Shown: positions 8,211-17,006, numbered from the stretch's first letter. The stretch is DNA of 64,000 bases from Cellulomonas sp. NS3 (GCF_024757985.1 NZ_CP103289.1:1178001-1242000); one strand, 5' to 3'. Notes: a model not told the origin generated them from the sequence alone. Translations and numbers: made by a program.

Positions 8211-9026
8211 ATGCAGCAGGTCGTCGTCGGAGCCGTGGTCCAGCCCACCACGGAGGTCCTCGAGCTCCTCGGCGGCGAGGCCGTCGTGCTCGCCGGCCCG
8301 GACGACCTGGACGGGATGTGGGCGGCCGTCGCAGACGGCACCACGCACCTGCTCCTGCTCGGCGAGGACCGCCACGAGACGCTCGTGCGCCGGCACGCCG
8401 CGCTCGTCTCGGACCGCGGCGTCGCTGTCTCGTGGCTCACGCTCCCGCACGGCCCGGCCGCCCTGGTCGTGCTCGCGCTCCAGGCGGCGTCGGTGTCGCT
8501 CGACGCCGGCCTGCTCCCGGAGTTCGTCCGCCAGCTCGCGGCGCGGACCTGGAGCGGGGCGTGGACGCCCAGCGTGTCCAAGCTCGTGGACCCCGCGCCG
8601 AGCGTGGGCCAGCACCTGCGCTCGTGGGCGCCCGGCGGCTCGGGCTTCGTGGTCACCCTGTCGGGCGACCGCGGCGTCGTGCCCGTGGGCGGCAAGGGGA
8701 TCGGGCCCGGCGACGGCACGGGCGGCTCGCTGTACTGCGCCGGGTCCGGGATCCCCGACGGGGCGCGCGGCCACCTGGTCGCGGCGTCGGGTGCCACCGA
8801 CCTCGTCGAGATCGACGCGCTCCGGCTCGACCCGGAGGCCCGATTCGGGCACGCGCGCGCCGTCGAGCTCGTCGCGCTGCCGTCCGACGAGCGCGTGCCC
8901 CTGCCGCCCGCGTCGTCGCTCGCCGGCTGCGTCGTGTGCGCGGCCGTCGTGCCCGGAGAGTTCTGCTCGTACTGCCACGTGCGGCCCGCCGGGCTGCCCG
9001 CCGACCCCCAAGGAGTCACGCTGTGA
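8211..9026 (+). CDS. Tad-operon protein of unknown function with C-terminal zinc ribbon
   Basis: This 271-residue protein opens the Tad operon. I do not recognise the main domain. The first 90 residues alternate strands and helices with a LLLLGEDRHETLV segment. The middle is Gly-rich (GGKGIGPGDGTGG), and the C-terminus contains CVVC followed by CSYC nine residues later, a probable zinc ribbon. There are no membrane helices, so it is probably cytoplasmic. The ATG at 8211 follows GAAGGGGGA at 8191-8199. Its stop overlaps the cpaB start by 4 bp. The position suggests a regulator or assembly factor for the pilus. Confidence 0.75.
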   Translation: MQQVVVGAVVQPTTEVLELLGGEAVVLAGPDDLDGMWAAVADGTTHLLLLGEDRHETLVRRHAALVSDRGVAVSWLTLPHGPAALVVLALQAASVSLDAGLLPEFVRQLAARTWSGAWTPSVSKLVDPAPSVGQHLRSWAPGGSGFVVTLSGDRGVVPVGGKGIGPGDGTGGSLYCAGSGIPDGARGHLVAASGATDLVEIDALRLDPEARFGHARAVELVALPSDERVPLPPASSLAGCVVCAAVVPGEFCSYCHVRPAGLPADPQGVTL

Positions 9027-9751
9027 ACCCCCGCCAGCGCCGCGGCGTTCTGTTCATCCTGATGTCCGTGCTGCTCGCCGTCGTCGTGTTCATCGCGATC
9101 GCGGCGTACGTCGGCAACGTCGCGACGCAGGTCGGGTCGGTGGTCCAGGTCTACCGGGTCGCACGCGACCTGCCCGCCTACACGACGCTCGAGGAGTCCT
9201 CCCTCGAGGTCGACGAGGTGCCCGCGCGGTGGCTGTCCGACTCGGCCCGGGTCACGCAGGAGGACCTGGTCGGGCGCAAGATCGGCGTGAACCTCCAGGA
9301 AGGCACGATGGTCACGGACGACATGCTCGTGCCGCCGTCCGACCTGAGCCCGACCGAGCGCGAGATCGCGATCAAGGTCGACCAGATCACGGGTGTCGCG
9401 GACCGGGTCCGGCCCGGCGACTACGTCGACATCTACGCGGTCTTCGCGGACGTCCCCGGGCTGCCCAAGCAGGTGCGCGTGCTCGTGCAGAACGTGCGCG
9501 TCGTCTCGGTGCGCGGCAGCCAGGTCGAGATCGACGAGGAGAGCGACACCGGGCAGCAGACGGTGGTGCCGGTGACGCTCGCGCTCGAGCCGAACGACGC
9601 GCTCGCGGTCACCTACGCGGCCGCCTTCGCGCAGGAGGTCCGCCTCGTGGGCCTGCCCACCGGCGCCGGTGAGGACCGCACGGGCGAGCAGGGCGACTTC
9701 GATGCCGAGGACCTCGGTGGCCAGGCGATCCCCGAGGGGGTGAACGACTGA
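9023..9751 (+). CDS. cpaB: Flp pilus assembly protein CpaB/RcpC
   Basis: The 242-residue protein has one N-terminal membrane helix (about residues 9-32). A SAF-like domain follows (about 48-115, with ARDLPAYTTLEESSLEV and LVGRKIGVNLQEGTMV). A second domain contains the RPGDYVDIY motif typical of CpaB/RcpC. The acidic C-terminal tail is short. In Gram-negative Tad systems this protein works with the outer-membrane secretin. In this monoderm it would sit on the outer face of the cytoplasmic membrane and may contact the cell wall. GTG 9023 overlaps the upstream stop and follows AGGAG at 9011-9015. Confidence 0.88.
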   Translation: MNPRQRRGVLFILMSVLLAVVVFIAIAAYVGNVATQVGSVVQVYRVARDLPAYTTLEESSLEVDEVPARWLSDSARVTQEDLVGRKIGVNLQEGTMVTDDMLVPPSDLSPTEREIAIKVDQITGVADRVRPGDYVDIYAVFADVPGLPKQVRVLVQNVRVVSVRGSQVEIDEESDTGQQTVVPVTLALEPNDALAVTYAAAFAQEVRLVGLPTGAGEDRTGEQGDFDAEDLGGQAIPEGVND

Positions 9752-11382
9752 TGGCCGGCACGATCGTCATCGGCTGCGCCGACCAGTCGCTCGCGTACGA
9801 GCTGCGCTCGCAGCTCGCCGAGGCGGCCGACGTCGAGGTCGTCGGGGTCGCGGAGACCACGACCGAGCTGACGTCGCTCGTCGTCACGCACGAGCCCAAC
9901 GTGATCCTCGTGCACGACCAGCTCGGTCCCGAGCCGGTGCACCAGACGATCCGGGACCTCGGCCTGCGCCGCCCCGCGACCGTCACGATCGTCGTCTCGA
10001 GCGACAACGAGCCCGAGGCGCTCGCGTCCGCGATGGACGCCGGTGCGCGCGGCGTGCTCGCCTACCCGTTGTCGTTCGCCGACGTGCAGCAGCGCGTCGT
10101 GAGCGCGCTCGACTGGTCGCGGCACCTGACGTCGCTGCTCGCGTCGACCCGCGAGGGCGACGCCGGCCCGCGCGGCCGGGCGAACGTCGTCGCGGTCACC
10201 GGCTCCAAGGGCGGCGTCGGGACCAGCACGATCGTCACGCACCTCGCGTGGGACATCCGCCGCGAGGTCCCCGCGTACAAGGTGCTCGTGATCGACCTCG
10301 ACCTCGAGAAGGGCGACGTCACCAGCCTGATCGAGGCGCGGTACCGGACCTCGATCGCCGACCTCGCGAAGGTCTCCGAGGACCTGTCGGTGCGCACGGT
10401 CGCGGACGCGGTCTTCGAGCACGAGTCCGGACTGCACATGCTGCTGCCGCCCGAGGACGTGCGGGACGTCGAGTGGGTCACGCCCGCGGCGATCCGGCAG
10501 ATCATCGCGCTCGTGCGCCAGCAGTACGACCTGGTCATGATCGACCTCGGCTCGCACGTGACGCCCGTCCAGGCCGCGGTCGTCGAGATCGCCGACGAGG
10601 TCGTCTCGGTCGTCACGCCCGGCCTGATCAGCCTGCGCGCCCTGCGCCGCAACCTCGGCTGGTGGGAGTCGCTCGCGGTCCGCAAGCCCGACGCGGTGCA
10701 CGTGCTGCTCAACCGGCACTCGCGCGTCGACGAGGTGCAGCCCGAGACGGCCCGGCGCCTGTCGCCCGCGCCGCTGCTCGAGACGGTCCTGCCGGACCTC
10801 GGCCGCAAGCTCGAGTCGTCGGCGAACTCCCGCTCGCCCGAGCTCGTCGACGACCCCACGTGGTGGAAGTCGCTGCGCGCGCTCGGCCGGGAGATCGGGC
10901 TCGTGCGCGTCGCCGGGGACGCCCCCGCGCAGGCGGCCGCGCCCGCGCGACCGGCCCCCGCAGCACCGGCCTCGGCGCCCTCGCTCGAGAAGCCCGGCCG
11001 CGCGTCGTTGCCGACCCGCCGGCGTGCGCGCGGCGACGAGACCGGGTCCGCGTCGGTCGAGCTGCTCGGCGTGCTGCCCTGGGTCGCGCTCGTGTGCGTC
11101 ATGCTGTGGCAGCTCGGCATCGTGGGCGTCACGTACGTGTGGACCGGGCACGCCGCCTCGGCCGCCGCCCGCGCGGTGTCGCTCGGCCAGCCCGCGTCGC
11201 AGGTGCGCGACGCCGCGGAGGACCGCTTCCCCACGGGGATGCGCGACGGGCTGCGCGTCGACCTCGACCCCGGCGACGCCGGCGGTGTCTCGGTCGTGTC
11301 CCGGGTGCCGCTCATGATGCCGGGGGTCCTCAGCTCCCCGTGGGACGTGCGGGTCGACCGGTCGGTGGTGATGGAGCCGTGA
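9751..11382 (+). CDS. cpaE: CpaE/TadZ-type ATPase fused to a TadE-like pseudopilin
   Basis: The 543-residue reading frame joins two Tad components. Residues 1-125 are an atypical receiver domain (Asp about 56). Residues 143-400 are a CpaE/TadZ MinD-like ATPase with a variant Walker A, KGGVGTST (153-160). An Ala/Pro-rich linker (about 390-425) leads to GDETG then SASVELLGVLP, a class III prepilin site with Gly 432 at -1 and Glu at +5. One membrane helix and a TadE-type domain of 111 residues after the cleavage point follow. No stop interrupts the join. An in-frame GTG at 10903 with GGGAG upstream could start a separate TadE. CpaE localises the pilus machine; TadE is a minor pilin. Confidence 0.87.
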   Translation: MAGTIVIGCADQSLAYELRSQLAEAADVEVVGVAETTTELTSLVVTHEPNVILVHDQLGPEPVHQTIRDLGLRRPATVTIVVSSDNEPEALASAMDAGARGVLAYPLSFADVQQRVVSALDWSRHLTSLLASTREGDAGPRGRANVVAVTGSKGGVGTSTIVTHLAWDIRREVPAYKVLVIDLDLEKGDVTSLIEARYRTSIADLAKVSEDLSVRTVADAVFEHESGLHMLLPPEDVRDVEWVTPAAIRQIIALVRQQYDLVMIDLGSHVTPVQAAVVEIADEVVSVVTPGLISLRALRRNLGWWESLAVRKPDAVHVLLNRHSRVDEVQPETARRLSPAPLLETVLPDLGRKLESSANSRSPELVDDPTWWKSLRALGREIGLVRVAGDAPAQAAAPARPAPAAPASAPSLEKPGRASLPTRRRARGDETGSASVELLGVLPWVALVCVMLWQLGIVGVTYVWTGHAASAAARAVSLGQPASQVRDAAEDRFPTGMRDGLRVDLDPGDAGGVSVVSRVPLMMPGVLSSPWDVRVDRSVVMEP

Positions 11383-11714
11383 CGCGGCGCACGCGCGGCG
11401 ACCGCGAGCGGGGCAGCTCCGCGGTCGAGCTCCTCGGTGTGATGCCGGTCGTCGTCGTGGTGATCCTCGTGGTGCTGCAGGTCTGCGCCGCCGCGTACGC
11501 CACGCAGGCGACGAACCAGGCGGCCCGCGACGGCGCCCGCGCGCTGAGCCGCGACCAGTCCGTGCCCGCCGCGGTCGAGCGCTCGCTGCCGAGCGGTCTG
11601 AGCGCGGACGCCATCAGCTACCCGGGTGGCGACGGGGTGCGGGTCGAGGTGCGCGTGCCGCGCATCGCGCTCTTCCCGCCGCTCACCGTGACGCGTGAGG
11701 CGGTCATGCCATGA
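11379..11714 (+). CDS. tadE: TadE-like pseudopilin
   Basis: The 111-residue protein has a 13-residue basic leader, then RG followed by SSAVELLG. This is a class III prepilin motif with Gly at -1 and Glu at +5, followed by one hydrophobic helix (to about residue 40) and a small extracellular domain. This is the TadE minor-pilin pattern. GTG 11379 overlaps the stop of the CpaE-TadE fusion by 4 bp, and its own stop overlaps the tadA ATG by 4 bp. With the TadE domain fused to CpaE, the operon encodes two TadE-type pseudopilins side by side. Confidence 0.88.
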   Translation: MTRRTRGDRERGSSAVELLGVMPVVVVVILVVLQVCAAAYATQATNQAARDGARALSRDQSVPAAVERSLPSGLSADAISYPGGDGVRVEVRVPRIALFPPLTVTREAVMP

Positions 11715-13141
11715 GGGCCGGGTTCGGTGAGTGGTCGGGCGAGCGCCGCCCCGAGACCCCGGCGGCCGCCGCCGTCGTCGAGCAGCCGGCGGCGCCGCTC
11801 GCACGCAGCGACCTCGACGAGGTCCTGGTCACGACGTTCAAGCGCAAGCTGCTCGACGAGGTCGACCTGCACGAGCTCGGACGGCTCGACGCGGGCCAGC
11901 GGCGCATCCGCCTCGAGCGTGTCGTCGCGCACCTCGTGTCGACCGAGGGCGTCATCCTCACGACGCGCGAGCGCAACGCGCTCATCCGCCGCGTCGTCGA
12001 CGAGTCGATCGGCCTCGGCGTGCTCGAGCCGCTGCTCGCGGACGAGACGGTCTCCGAGATCATGATCAACGGCCACGACACGATCTACGTCGAGCGCTTC
12101 GGCCAGGTCGAGCGGGTCTCGGCCGCGTTCGCGTCGGAGGAGCAGCTCCGGCAGACCATCGACCGCATCGTCTCGACCGTCAACCGCCGCGTCGACGAGT
12201 CGAGCCCGATGGTCGACGCGCGCCTCCCCCCGGACGAGCGCATGCCCCGCGGCGCGCGCGTCCACGTCGTGCTCCCGCCGCTCGTGCTCAACGGCCCGAC
12301 GGTGACGATCCGGCTCTTCCCGAAGGCGTACGGCCTGGACGAGCTGCTCAACCGCAACAGCCTCGACCCCGCGACCGCGGAGCTCCTCGCGGCGTGCGTG
12401 CGCGCGCGGATGAACATCATCGTCTCGGGGGGAACGTCGTCCGGGAAGACGACGATGCTCAACGCGCTCTCGGCGTTCATCCAGTCGCGGCAGCGCATCA
12501 TCACGATCGAGGACGCCGCCGAGCTCTCGCTCTCGCAGGACCACGTGGTCCGCATGGAGACGCGCCCGGCGAACGTCGAGGGCCAGGGGCAGGTCACGAT
12601 CCGCGACCTCGTCCGCAACGCGCTGCGCATGCGCCCCGACCGCATCATCGTCGGCGAGGTCCGCGGCGGCGAGGCGCTCGACATGCTCCAGGCGATGAAC
12701 ACCGGCCACGAGGGCTCGCTCGCGACGGTGCACGCCAACACGACGGTCGACGCGCTGATCCGCCTCGAGACGCTCGCCTCCATGAGCGACGTCGAGGTGC
12801 CGTTCCACGCGCTGCGCGACCAGGTGAACAACGCGGTCGACCTCGTGGTCCAGCTGCTGCGCGGCTCGGACGGGACCCGGCGCGTGGTCGAGGTCGGCTA
12901 CGTCGCCTCGCGGCACCGCGAGGACTTCGTGGTGCAGCCGCTCATGCGCTGGGACCCCGAGGCGCCGAACCCGCCCGGCCCGCCCGGACGGTTCGTGCAG
13001 TACCCGATCCCGCAGCCGATCCTCGACCGGCTGCGCATCGCGGGCGAGCCGATCGGCATGGCGGCCTCCCCGCCGCACGCCGTCCCCCAGCCGCCGACCG
13101 AGCCCGGTGCGCCGGCGCAGAGCGCGGGGGCCGCGTCGTGA
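11711..13141 (+). CDS. tadA: Tad/CpaF secretion ATPase
   Basis: This 476-residue protein is the hexameric ATPase that powers Flp pilus assembly at the cytoplasmic face. The N-terminal helical domain (about 30-130) precedes the CpaF core. Visible are Walker A (SGGTSSGKTTML, about 238-249), the Asp box EDAAELSL, and the Walker B-region segment RPDRIIVGEVRGGEALDMLQ. The His box GHEGSLATVHANT also follows, all in canonical order. The C-terminal 50 residues are Pro-rich. It overlaps tadE and tadB by 4 bp each, so all are translated from one message. Confidence 0.96.
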   Translation: MRAGFGEWSGERRPETPAAAAVVEQPAAPLARSDLDEVLVTTFKRKLLDEVDLHELGRLDAGQRRIRLERVVAHLVSTEGVILTTRERNALIRRVVDESIGLGVLEPLLADETVSEIMINGHDTIYVERFGQVERVSAAFASEEQLRQTIDRIVSTVNRRVDESSPMVDARLPPDERMPRGARVHVVLPPLVLNGPTVTIRLFPKAYGLDELLNRNSLDPATAELLAACVRARMNIIVSGGTSSGKTTMLNALSAFIQSRQRIITIEDAAELSLSQDHVVRMETRPANVEGQGQVTIRDLVRNALRMRPDRIIVGEVRGGEALDMLQAMNTGHEGSLATVHANTTVDALIRLETLASMSDVEVPFHALRDQVNNAVDLVVQLLRGSDGTRRVVEVGYVASRHREDFVVQPLMRWDPEAPNPPGPPGRFVQYPIPQPILDRLRIAGEPIGMAASPPHAVPQPPTEPGAPAQSAGAAS

Positions 13142-14064
13142 TCGTGGTCGTGATCCTGATCGGCGTCCTCGGGGCGTGCGTGCTGTTCCTCGCGGGCGTC
13201 CGCGAGCTCGTGTCGGTCGCGTCGCGCCGGCGGGCGCTCGTCGCGGGTGTCGTGGACGACACGCCGCTGTCGGGCAGCGCGCGGGTCGCCCGCTGGGACC
13301 GCGCGTTCCGGCAGACCGCCCCCGGGCGGTGGGTCGACCGCCAGCTGCTGCTCGCGGGCGAGGAGACCCGGCCCGCCGTCGTCGTCGCGGGCGTGGCCGT
13401 CCTGGGCGGCCTCCTGATCGGCTGGGTGCTGGCCGTGGGCCTGGCGCCGGTGTTCGGCCTGCTCGGGATCGTCGCCGTCGTCGTCGGCATCCGCGCCTAC
13501 CTCGCGCGGGCCCGCGAGCGGCGCAACGAGCAGTTCATCGCCCAGATGCCCGAGCTCGCGCGCGTCCTGTCGAACGCGACGAGCGCGGGCCTGTCGATCG
13601 CGGCCGCCATCGGGATCGCCGCCGGGGAGCTCGCGGCGCCCGCAGGACCCGAGCTGGCTCGCGTCGCGTCGCGCATGCGGTTCGGCGACAGCCTCGAGGC
13701 CGCGATGACCGGGCTCACGGAGCGCCTGCCGTCGCGCGAGGTCTCCGTGCTGGTCTCGACGCTGCTGGTCAGCGCGCGCTCGGGCGGCTCGCTCGTCTCG
13801 TCCCTGCGCGACATCGCCGACACGCTCGACGAGCGCAAGGAGATCCGGCGGGAGGTGCGCACGACGCTCGCGCAGTCGACCTCGACCGGGTACCTCGTGA
13901 TCGGCATGGGCTTCGCGCTGCTGTTCCTGCTCAACGTCATCCAGCCGGGCACCGTCCAGGCGATGACGTCGGAGTGGGTCGGCCGCGTCGCCCTCGTCGT
14001 CGGCGGCGCGCTCTTCGTCAGCGGGTTCCTGCTGATCCGGCGGATGACGAGGTTCGACGGGTGA
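13138..14064 (+). CDS. tadB: Flp pilus inner-membrane platform protein TadB
   Basis: The 308-residue protein has an N-terminal helix (1-25), two helices near 80-120, a cytoplasmic four-helix T2SSF domain (about 135-250) and two C-terminal helices. The T2SSF domain shows the usual QMPELARVLSNATSAGLSI opening and the ERLPSREVSVLVSTLLVSARSGG segment. TadB and TadC together form the membrane platform on which TadA acts. GTG 13138 and the tadA stop overlap by 4 bp; the same arrangement joins it to tadC. Confidence 0.92.
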   Translation: MIVVVILIGVLGACVLFLAGVRELVSVASRRRALVAGVVDDTPLSGSARVARWDRAFRQTAPGRWVDRQLLLAGEETRPAVVVAGVAVLGGLLIGWVLAVGLAPVFGLLGIVAVVVGIRAYLARARERRNEQFIAQMPELARVLSNATSAGLSIAAAIGIAAGELAAPAGPELARVASRMRFGDSLEAAMTGLTERLPSREVSVLVSTLLVSARSGGSLVSSLRDIADTLDERKEIRREVRTTLAQSTSTGYLVIGMGFALLFLLNVIQPGTVQAMTSEWVGRVALVVGGALFVSGFLLIRRMTRFDG

Positions 14065-14972
14065 ACGTCCTCCTCGCCCTGGGCGCCGCGGTCGTCGGCG
14101 CGCTGGCCACCGTGCTGCTGCTCGTCGGCTACCGCCAGATGCGGACCGACGCCCTCGACACGCTCGACGTCGAGGACCTCAGCCTCCTGCGCGGCCGGGA
14201 GCGCCGTCGCGCCGAGGGGGAGACCCCGCTGCAGCGGCTCGCGCGCCGCCAGGTCCCGCGCCTGCGCTCGATGCTCGGCCCGCAGCGGCTCGCGCAGCTC
14301 CAGCGTCGCATCGACGAGGCGGGCCGACCCGACGGGCTGACCGTCGACGGGTATCTCGAGCGGACCGCCATGTGGTGCCTGATCGTGGCCCCGGTGCTGC
14401 TCCTGCTGCTCGTGCAGGGGAACATCCTGATGGCCGTCCTGGCGCTCACGGTCCCGGTCGCCCTGCCGCTCAGCCGGGTCGCGGCGGCCCAGCGCAAGCG
14501 CCGCGAGCGCATCGACCGCGACCTGCCGGACTTCCTCGACGTGCTCGCCGTGACCGTGATGGCGGGCGTGAACTTCCGTGCGGCGCTCTCCCGCGTGTCC
14601 GAGCGGTTCCAGGGGCCGCTCGCCGACGAGATCACCCTGACGCTCCAGCAGATCGTCAACGGCGCGTCGGTGCGCCAGGCGTTCACCGACCTGCGCCGGC
14701 GCAGCACGTCCGAGCCGGTCGGGCAGTTCGTCTCGGCGCTCCTGCAGTCCCAGGAGCTCGGCGCCCCGCTCGCGGAGTCGCTCCAGCAGATCGCCGAGGA
14801 CATGCGGCGCGACAGCGGTCAGCGGCAGCGCCAGGCGGCCGCCCGCACCGCGCCGCGCGTCACGCTCGTGACGTCGCTCGTGCTGGTGCCGGGTGCCCTG
14901 ATCTTCATCGTCGTGGGCCTGTACGTCGGCACGGACGTGGACTTCGGTGCGCTGCTCGGCGGTGTCGGGTGA
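14061..14972 (+). CDS. tadC: Flp pilus inner-membrane platform protein TadC
   Basis: The 303-residue protein starts with a membrane helix, has two more helices at about 97-140, and then a T2SSF domain. That domain opens with RDLPDFLDVLAVTVMAGVNF and ends with the typical QAAARTAPRVTLV before the last helix. It is the TadB partner in the membrane platform. GTG 14061 overlaps the tadB stop, and its own stop overlaps the start of the histidine kinase gene by 4 bp. The signalling genes are therefore in the same transcript as the pilus machinery. Confidence 0.92.
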   Translation: MNVLLALGAAVVGALATVLLLVGYRQMRTDALDTLDVEDLSLLRGRERRRAEGETPLQRLARRQVPRLRSMLGPQRLAQLQRRIDEAGRPDGLTVDGYLERTAMWCLIVAPVLLLLLVQGNILMAVLALTVPVALPLSRVAAAQRKRRERIDRDLPDFLDVLAVTVMAGVNFRAALSRVSERFQGPLADEITLTLQQIVNGASVRQAFTDLRRRSTSEPVGQFVSALLQSQELGAPLAESLQQIAEDMRRDSGQRQRQAAARTAPRVTLVTSLVLVPGALIFIVVGLYVGTDVDFGALLGGVG

Positions 14973-16138
14973 GCGCCCCGCAGCGGGACTTCGCGCACCA
15001 GGTCGTCTCCGCGGGCCTGCTCGTGCGGCTCATCGCGATCATGGTCGCGATGATCGGCATGGTCGGCGACACCATGACCGGGCCGGTCCTGACGTGCGTC
15101 CTCGTGCTGAGCGTCTCGAGCTTCTCGTTCCTCGTGTACCCGCAGGTGTCCGGCTTCGTCGCGCGGCACCCGCTCGTCGTCGTGGTCGACGTGCTGCTGA
15201 CCCTCACGGTCGTCTCGCTGCTCGGCGTCGAGAGCCCGCTCGTGCTGGCGACGTTCTCGACGGCCCTGATCCTCGGGGTGCTGTTCCGCCCGCAGATCGC
15301 GTGGCTCGGGGCCGTCGTGCTCGTCGCGGGCTACCTCGCGGTCGCCCGGGCCACCGTGGGGCTCGACGTCGGCTTCATGCTGGCCCTGGGCGTCCCCGCG
15401 CTGTACCTCGCGTTCGTCGCGATCGGGCTCGCGGTGCGCGGCGCCCACGAGCAGTTCGTGGGCGTGGCGCGCGAGGCCGCCCTGGCTCGGGAGGCCGTCG
15501 CGGCGGCGGACGAGCGCGCGCGGCTCGCCCGCGAGATGCACGACTCGCTCGGCAAGACGCTGCACGGCATCTCGCTCGCGGCGCAGGCGCTCCCGCTCTG
15601 GGTCGAGCGCGACCCCGCCGCGGCCATGGTCCAGGCGCGCGGGCTCGCCGACGGCGCCAACCAGGCGGCCGACGAGGCGCGGCGCCTGCTCGTGCGGATG
15701 CGCGCCGACGAGCCCGACCGCCCGCTGGTCGAGGTGCTCGCCGAGCTCTGCGCGCGCTGGGAGCTCGAGCACCGCACGGAGTGCCGGTTCACCTACGGCG
15801 CCGCGGTGGACCTGCCCCCCGACACCCGCTACGAGGTCCTCGCGATCCTCGGGGAGGCGCTCGAGAACGTCGCCCGCCACGCCGGGGCGTCGCGCGTCGA
15901 CGTCGAGCTGCGCGGGCAGCCCGACGGCACCGTCCGCCTGTCCGTGCAGGACGACGGGCAGGGGTTCGTGCCGCGCGAGGACGGGACGAGCCCGCGCGGG
16001 CACTTCGGGCTGACCGGGATGCGCGAGCGCGCGCTCGAGGTCGGTGCCGAGCTCGACGTCCGCTCGACCCCCGGGGCGGGCACCCAGGTCCTCGTCCAGG
16101 TGGGTCCCACGAAGGAGCGCAGCGATGTCCCGAGGTGA
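14969..16138 (+). CDS. NarL-type sensor histidine kinase of the Tad operon
   Basis: The 389-residue protein has five or six N-terminal membrane helices (about 15-158) with almost no extracellular loop. It therefore probably senses a membrane or intracellular state. A coiled segment (160-188) leads to a HisKA_3 dimerisation domain with the phospho-acceptor His 191 in the context AREMHDSLGK. An HATPase domain with ALENVARHAGA and DDGQGF boxes follows. The adjacent response regulator starts inside its last codons. Encoded within the pilus operon, the pair probably controls flp or operon expression. Confidence 0.92.
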   Translation: MSAPQRDFAHQVVSAGLLVRLIAIMVAMIGMVGDTMTGPVLTCVLVLSVSSFSFLVYPQVSGFVARHPLVVVVDVLLTLTVVSLLGVESPLVLATFSTALILGVLFRPQIAWLGAVVLVAGYLAVARATVGLDVGFMLALGVPALYLAFVAIGLAVRGAHEQFVGVAREAALAREAVAAADERARLAREMHDSLGKTLHGISLAAQALPLWVERDPAAAMVQARGLADGANQAADEARRLLVRMRADEPDRPLVEVLAELCARWELEHRTECRFTYGAAVDLPPDTRYEVLAILGEALENVARHAGASRVDVELRGQPDGTVRLSVQDDGQGFVPREDGTSPRGHFGLTGMRERALEVGAELDVRSTPGAGTQVLVQVGPTKERSDVPR

Positions 16139-16853
16139 CACGGTCGGCGACGTGGGCCCCGCGCCCGGAGGTGTCGACCCCGCGCACGGAGCCCTGACGC
16201 AGGTCACGGTCGTCGTGGTCGACGACAACTCGGTGATCCGGATGGGCCTGCGCAGCCTCCTCGAGGCCTCGGACCGGTTGCGCGTCGTCGGCGAGGCGGC
16301 CGACGGCGAGGAGGCCGTGCGCGTCGTGCGGGCGACCCTCCCGGACGTCGTGCTCCTCGACGTGCGGATGCCGCGGCGCGACGGGGTGCAGGTCGCCGCC
16401 GAGATCCAGGCGTGGACCAAGGTGCTCATGCTGACCTACTCGGAGGCGCCGGAGGTGGTGCGCGCGGCGGTCGACGCGGGTGCGAGCGGGTACCTGGTGC
16501 ACGGGACGTTCGCGGCGCACGAGCTCGAGCGCTCGATCCTCGCGGTCGCCGAGGGCTCGTTCCTGCTGTCCGAGCGGGCGGCCAGCGCGATGCGCGCGTC
16601 CTGGGCCGCGCCGTCGACCCCGGCGGCACCGCAGCGGCCCGACGTCGGCCTCTCGGAGCGTCAGCGCGAGGTCATGGAGCTCGTCGCGCTCGGGCGGACG
16701 AACGCCCAGATCGCCGGCGAGTGCTTCCTGTCCGAGAAGACGGTCAAGAACCACATCAACCACATCTTCGCGAAGCTGGGCGTCCGGACCCGGGCCGAGG
16801 CCGTCTCGGTGTGGCTGGGCGGTGCCCCGGACCCGGGCCGAGGGCGGCCGTAG
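16125..16853 (+). CDS. LuxR-family response regulator of the Tad operon
   Basis: The 242-residue protein has a receiver domain (about 25-145) with acidic residues VVDDN and phospho-acceptor Asp 79 (VVLLDVRMP). A LuxR helix-turn-helix domain (about 175-235) follows, with LSERQREVMELVALGRTNAQIA and SEKTVKNHINHIFAKL patterns. The receiver switch Thr/Ser position reads MLTYSEAP. The ATG at 16125 follows AAGGAG and lies 14 bp inside the kinase gene. Immediately after its stop are repeated TGGGCCC motifs before flp, a plausible binding site for this protein. Confidence 0.93.
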   Translation: MSRGDTVGDVGPAPGGVDPAHGALTQVTVVVVDDNSVIRMGLRSLLEASDRLRVVGEAADGEEAVRVVRATLPDVVLLDVRMPRRDGVQVAAEIQAWTKVLMLTYSEAPEVVRAAVDAGASGYLVHGTFAAHELERSILAVAEGSFLLSERAASAMRASWAAPSTPAAPQRPDVGLSERQREVMELVALGRTNAQIAGECFLSEKTVKNHINHIFAKLGVRTRAEAVSVWLGGAPDPGRGRP

Positions 16854-16854
16854 A

Positions 16855-16883
16855 TGGGCCCGCAGATGGGCCCACGGGCCCGC
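16855..16883. promoter_or_regulatory. Repeated TGGGCCC sites upstream of flp
   Basis: AGATGGGCCC occurs at 16852-16861 and again at 16864-16873, 12 bp apart. The second copy forms the palindrome TGGGCCCA (16867-16874), and a further GGGCCC follows at 16877-16882. They begin directly after the response regulator stop and precede a possible -10, TAACGT near 16905. Regulator binding or termination are both possible. Confidence 0.45.
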
Positions 16884-16982
16884 CACCGGCGCCGGGACCG
16901 CCCGTAACGTTCCTGGTGTCAGGACGAACCAGGGCAGCTCAGGCCGGCCGGGACGGACCTCAGACCTCAGCACACCACGTGG

Positions 16983-17006
16983 CTCGGCCGGCAACGGTCG
17001 GCCGAG
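16983..17006 (+). promoter_or_regulatory. Hairpin in the flp leader just before the ribosome site
   Basis: CTCGGCCG at 16983-16990 pairs exactly with CGGCCGAG at 16999-17006 across an 8-nt loop. The GGAGAG ribosome site of flp begins five bases later at 17012. Such a 5' stem-loop could stabilise the pilin message or gate translation; the sequence alone does not say which. Confidence 0.5.
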
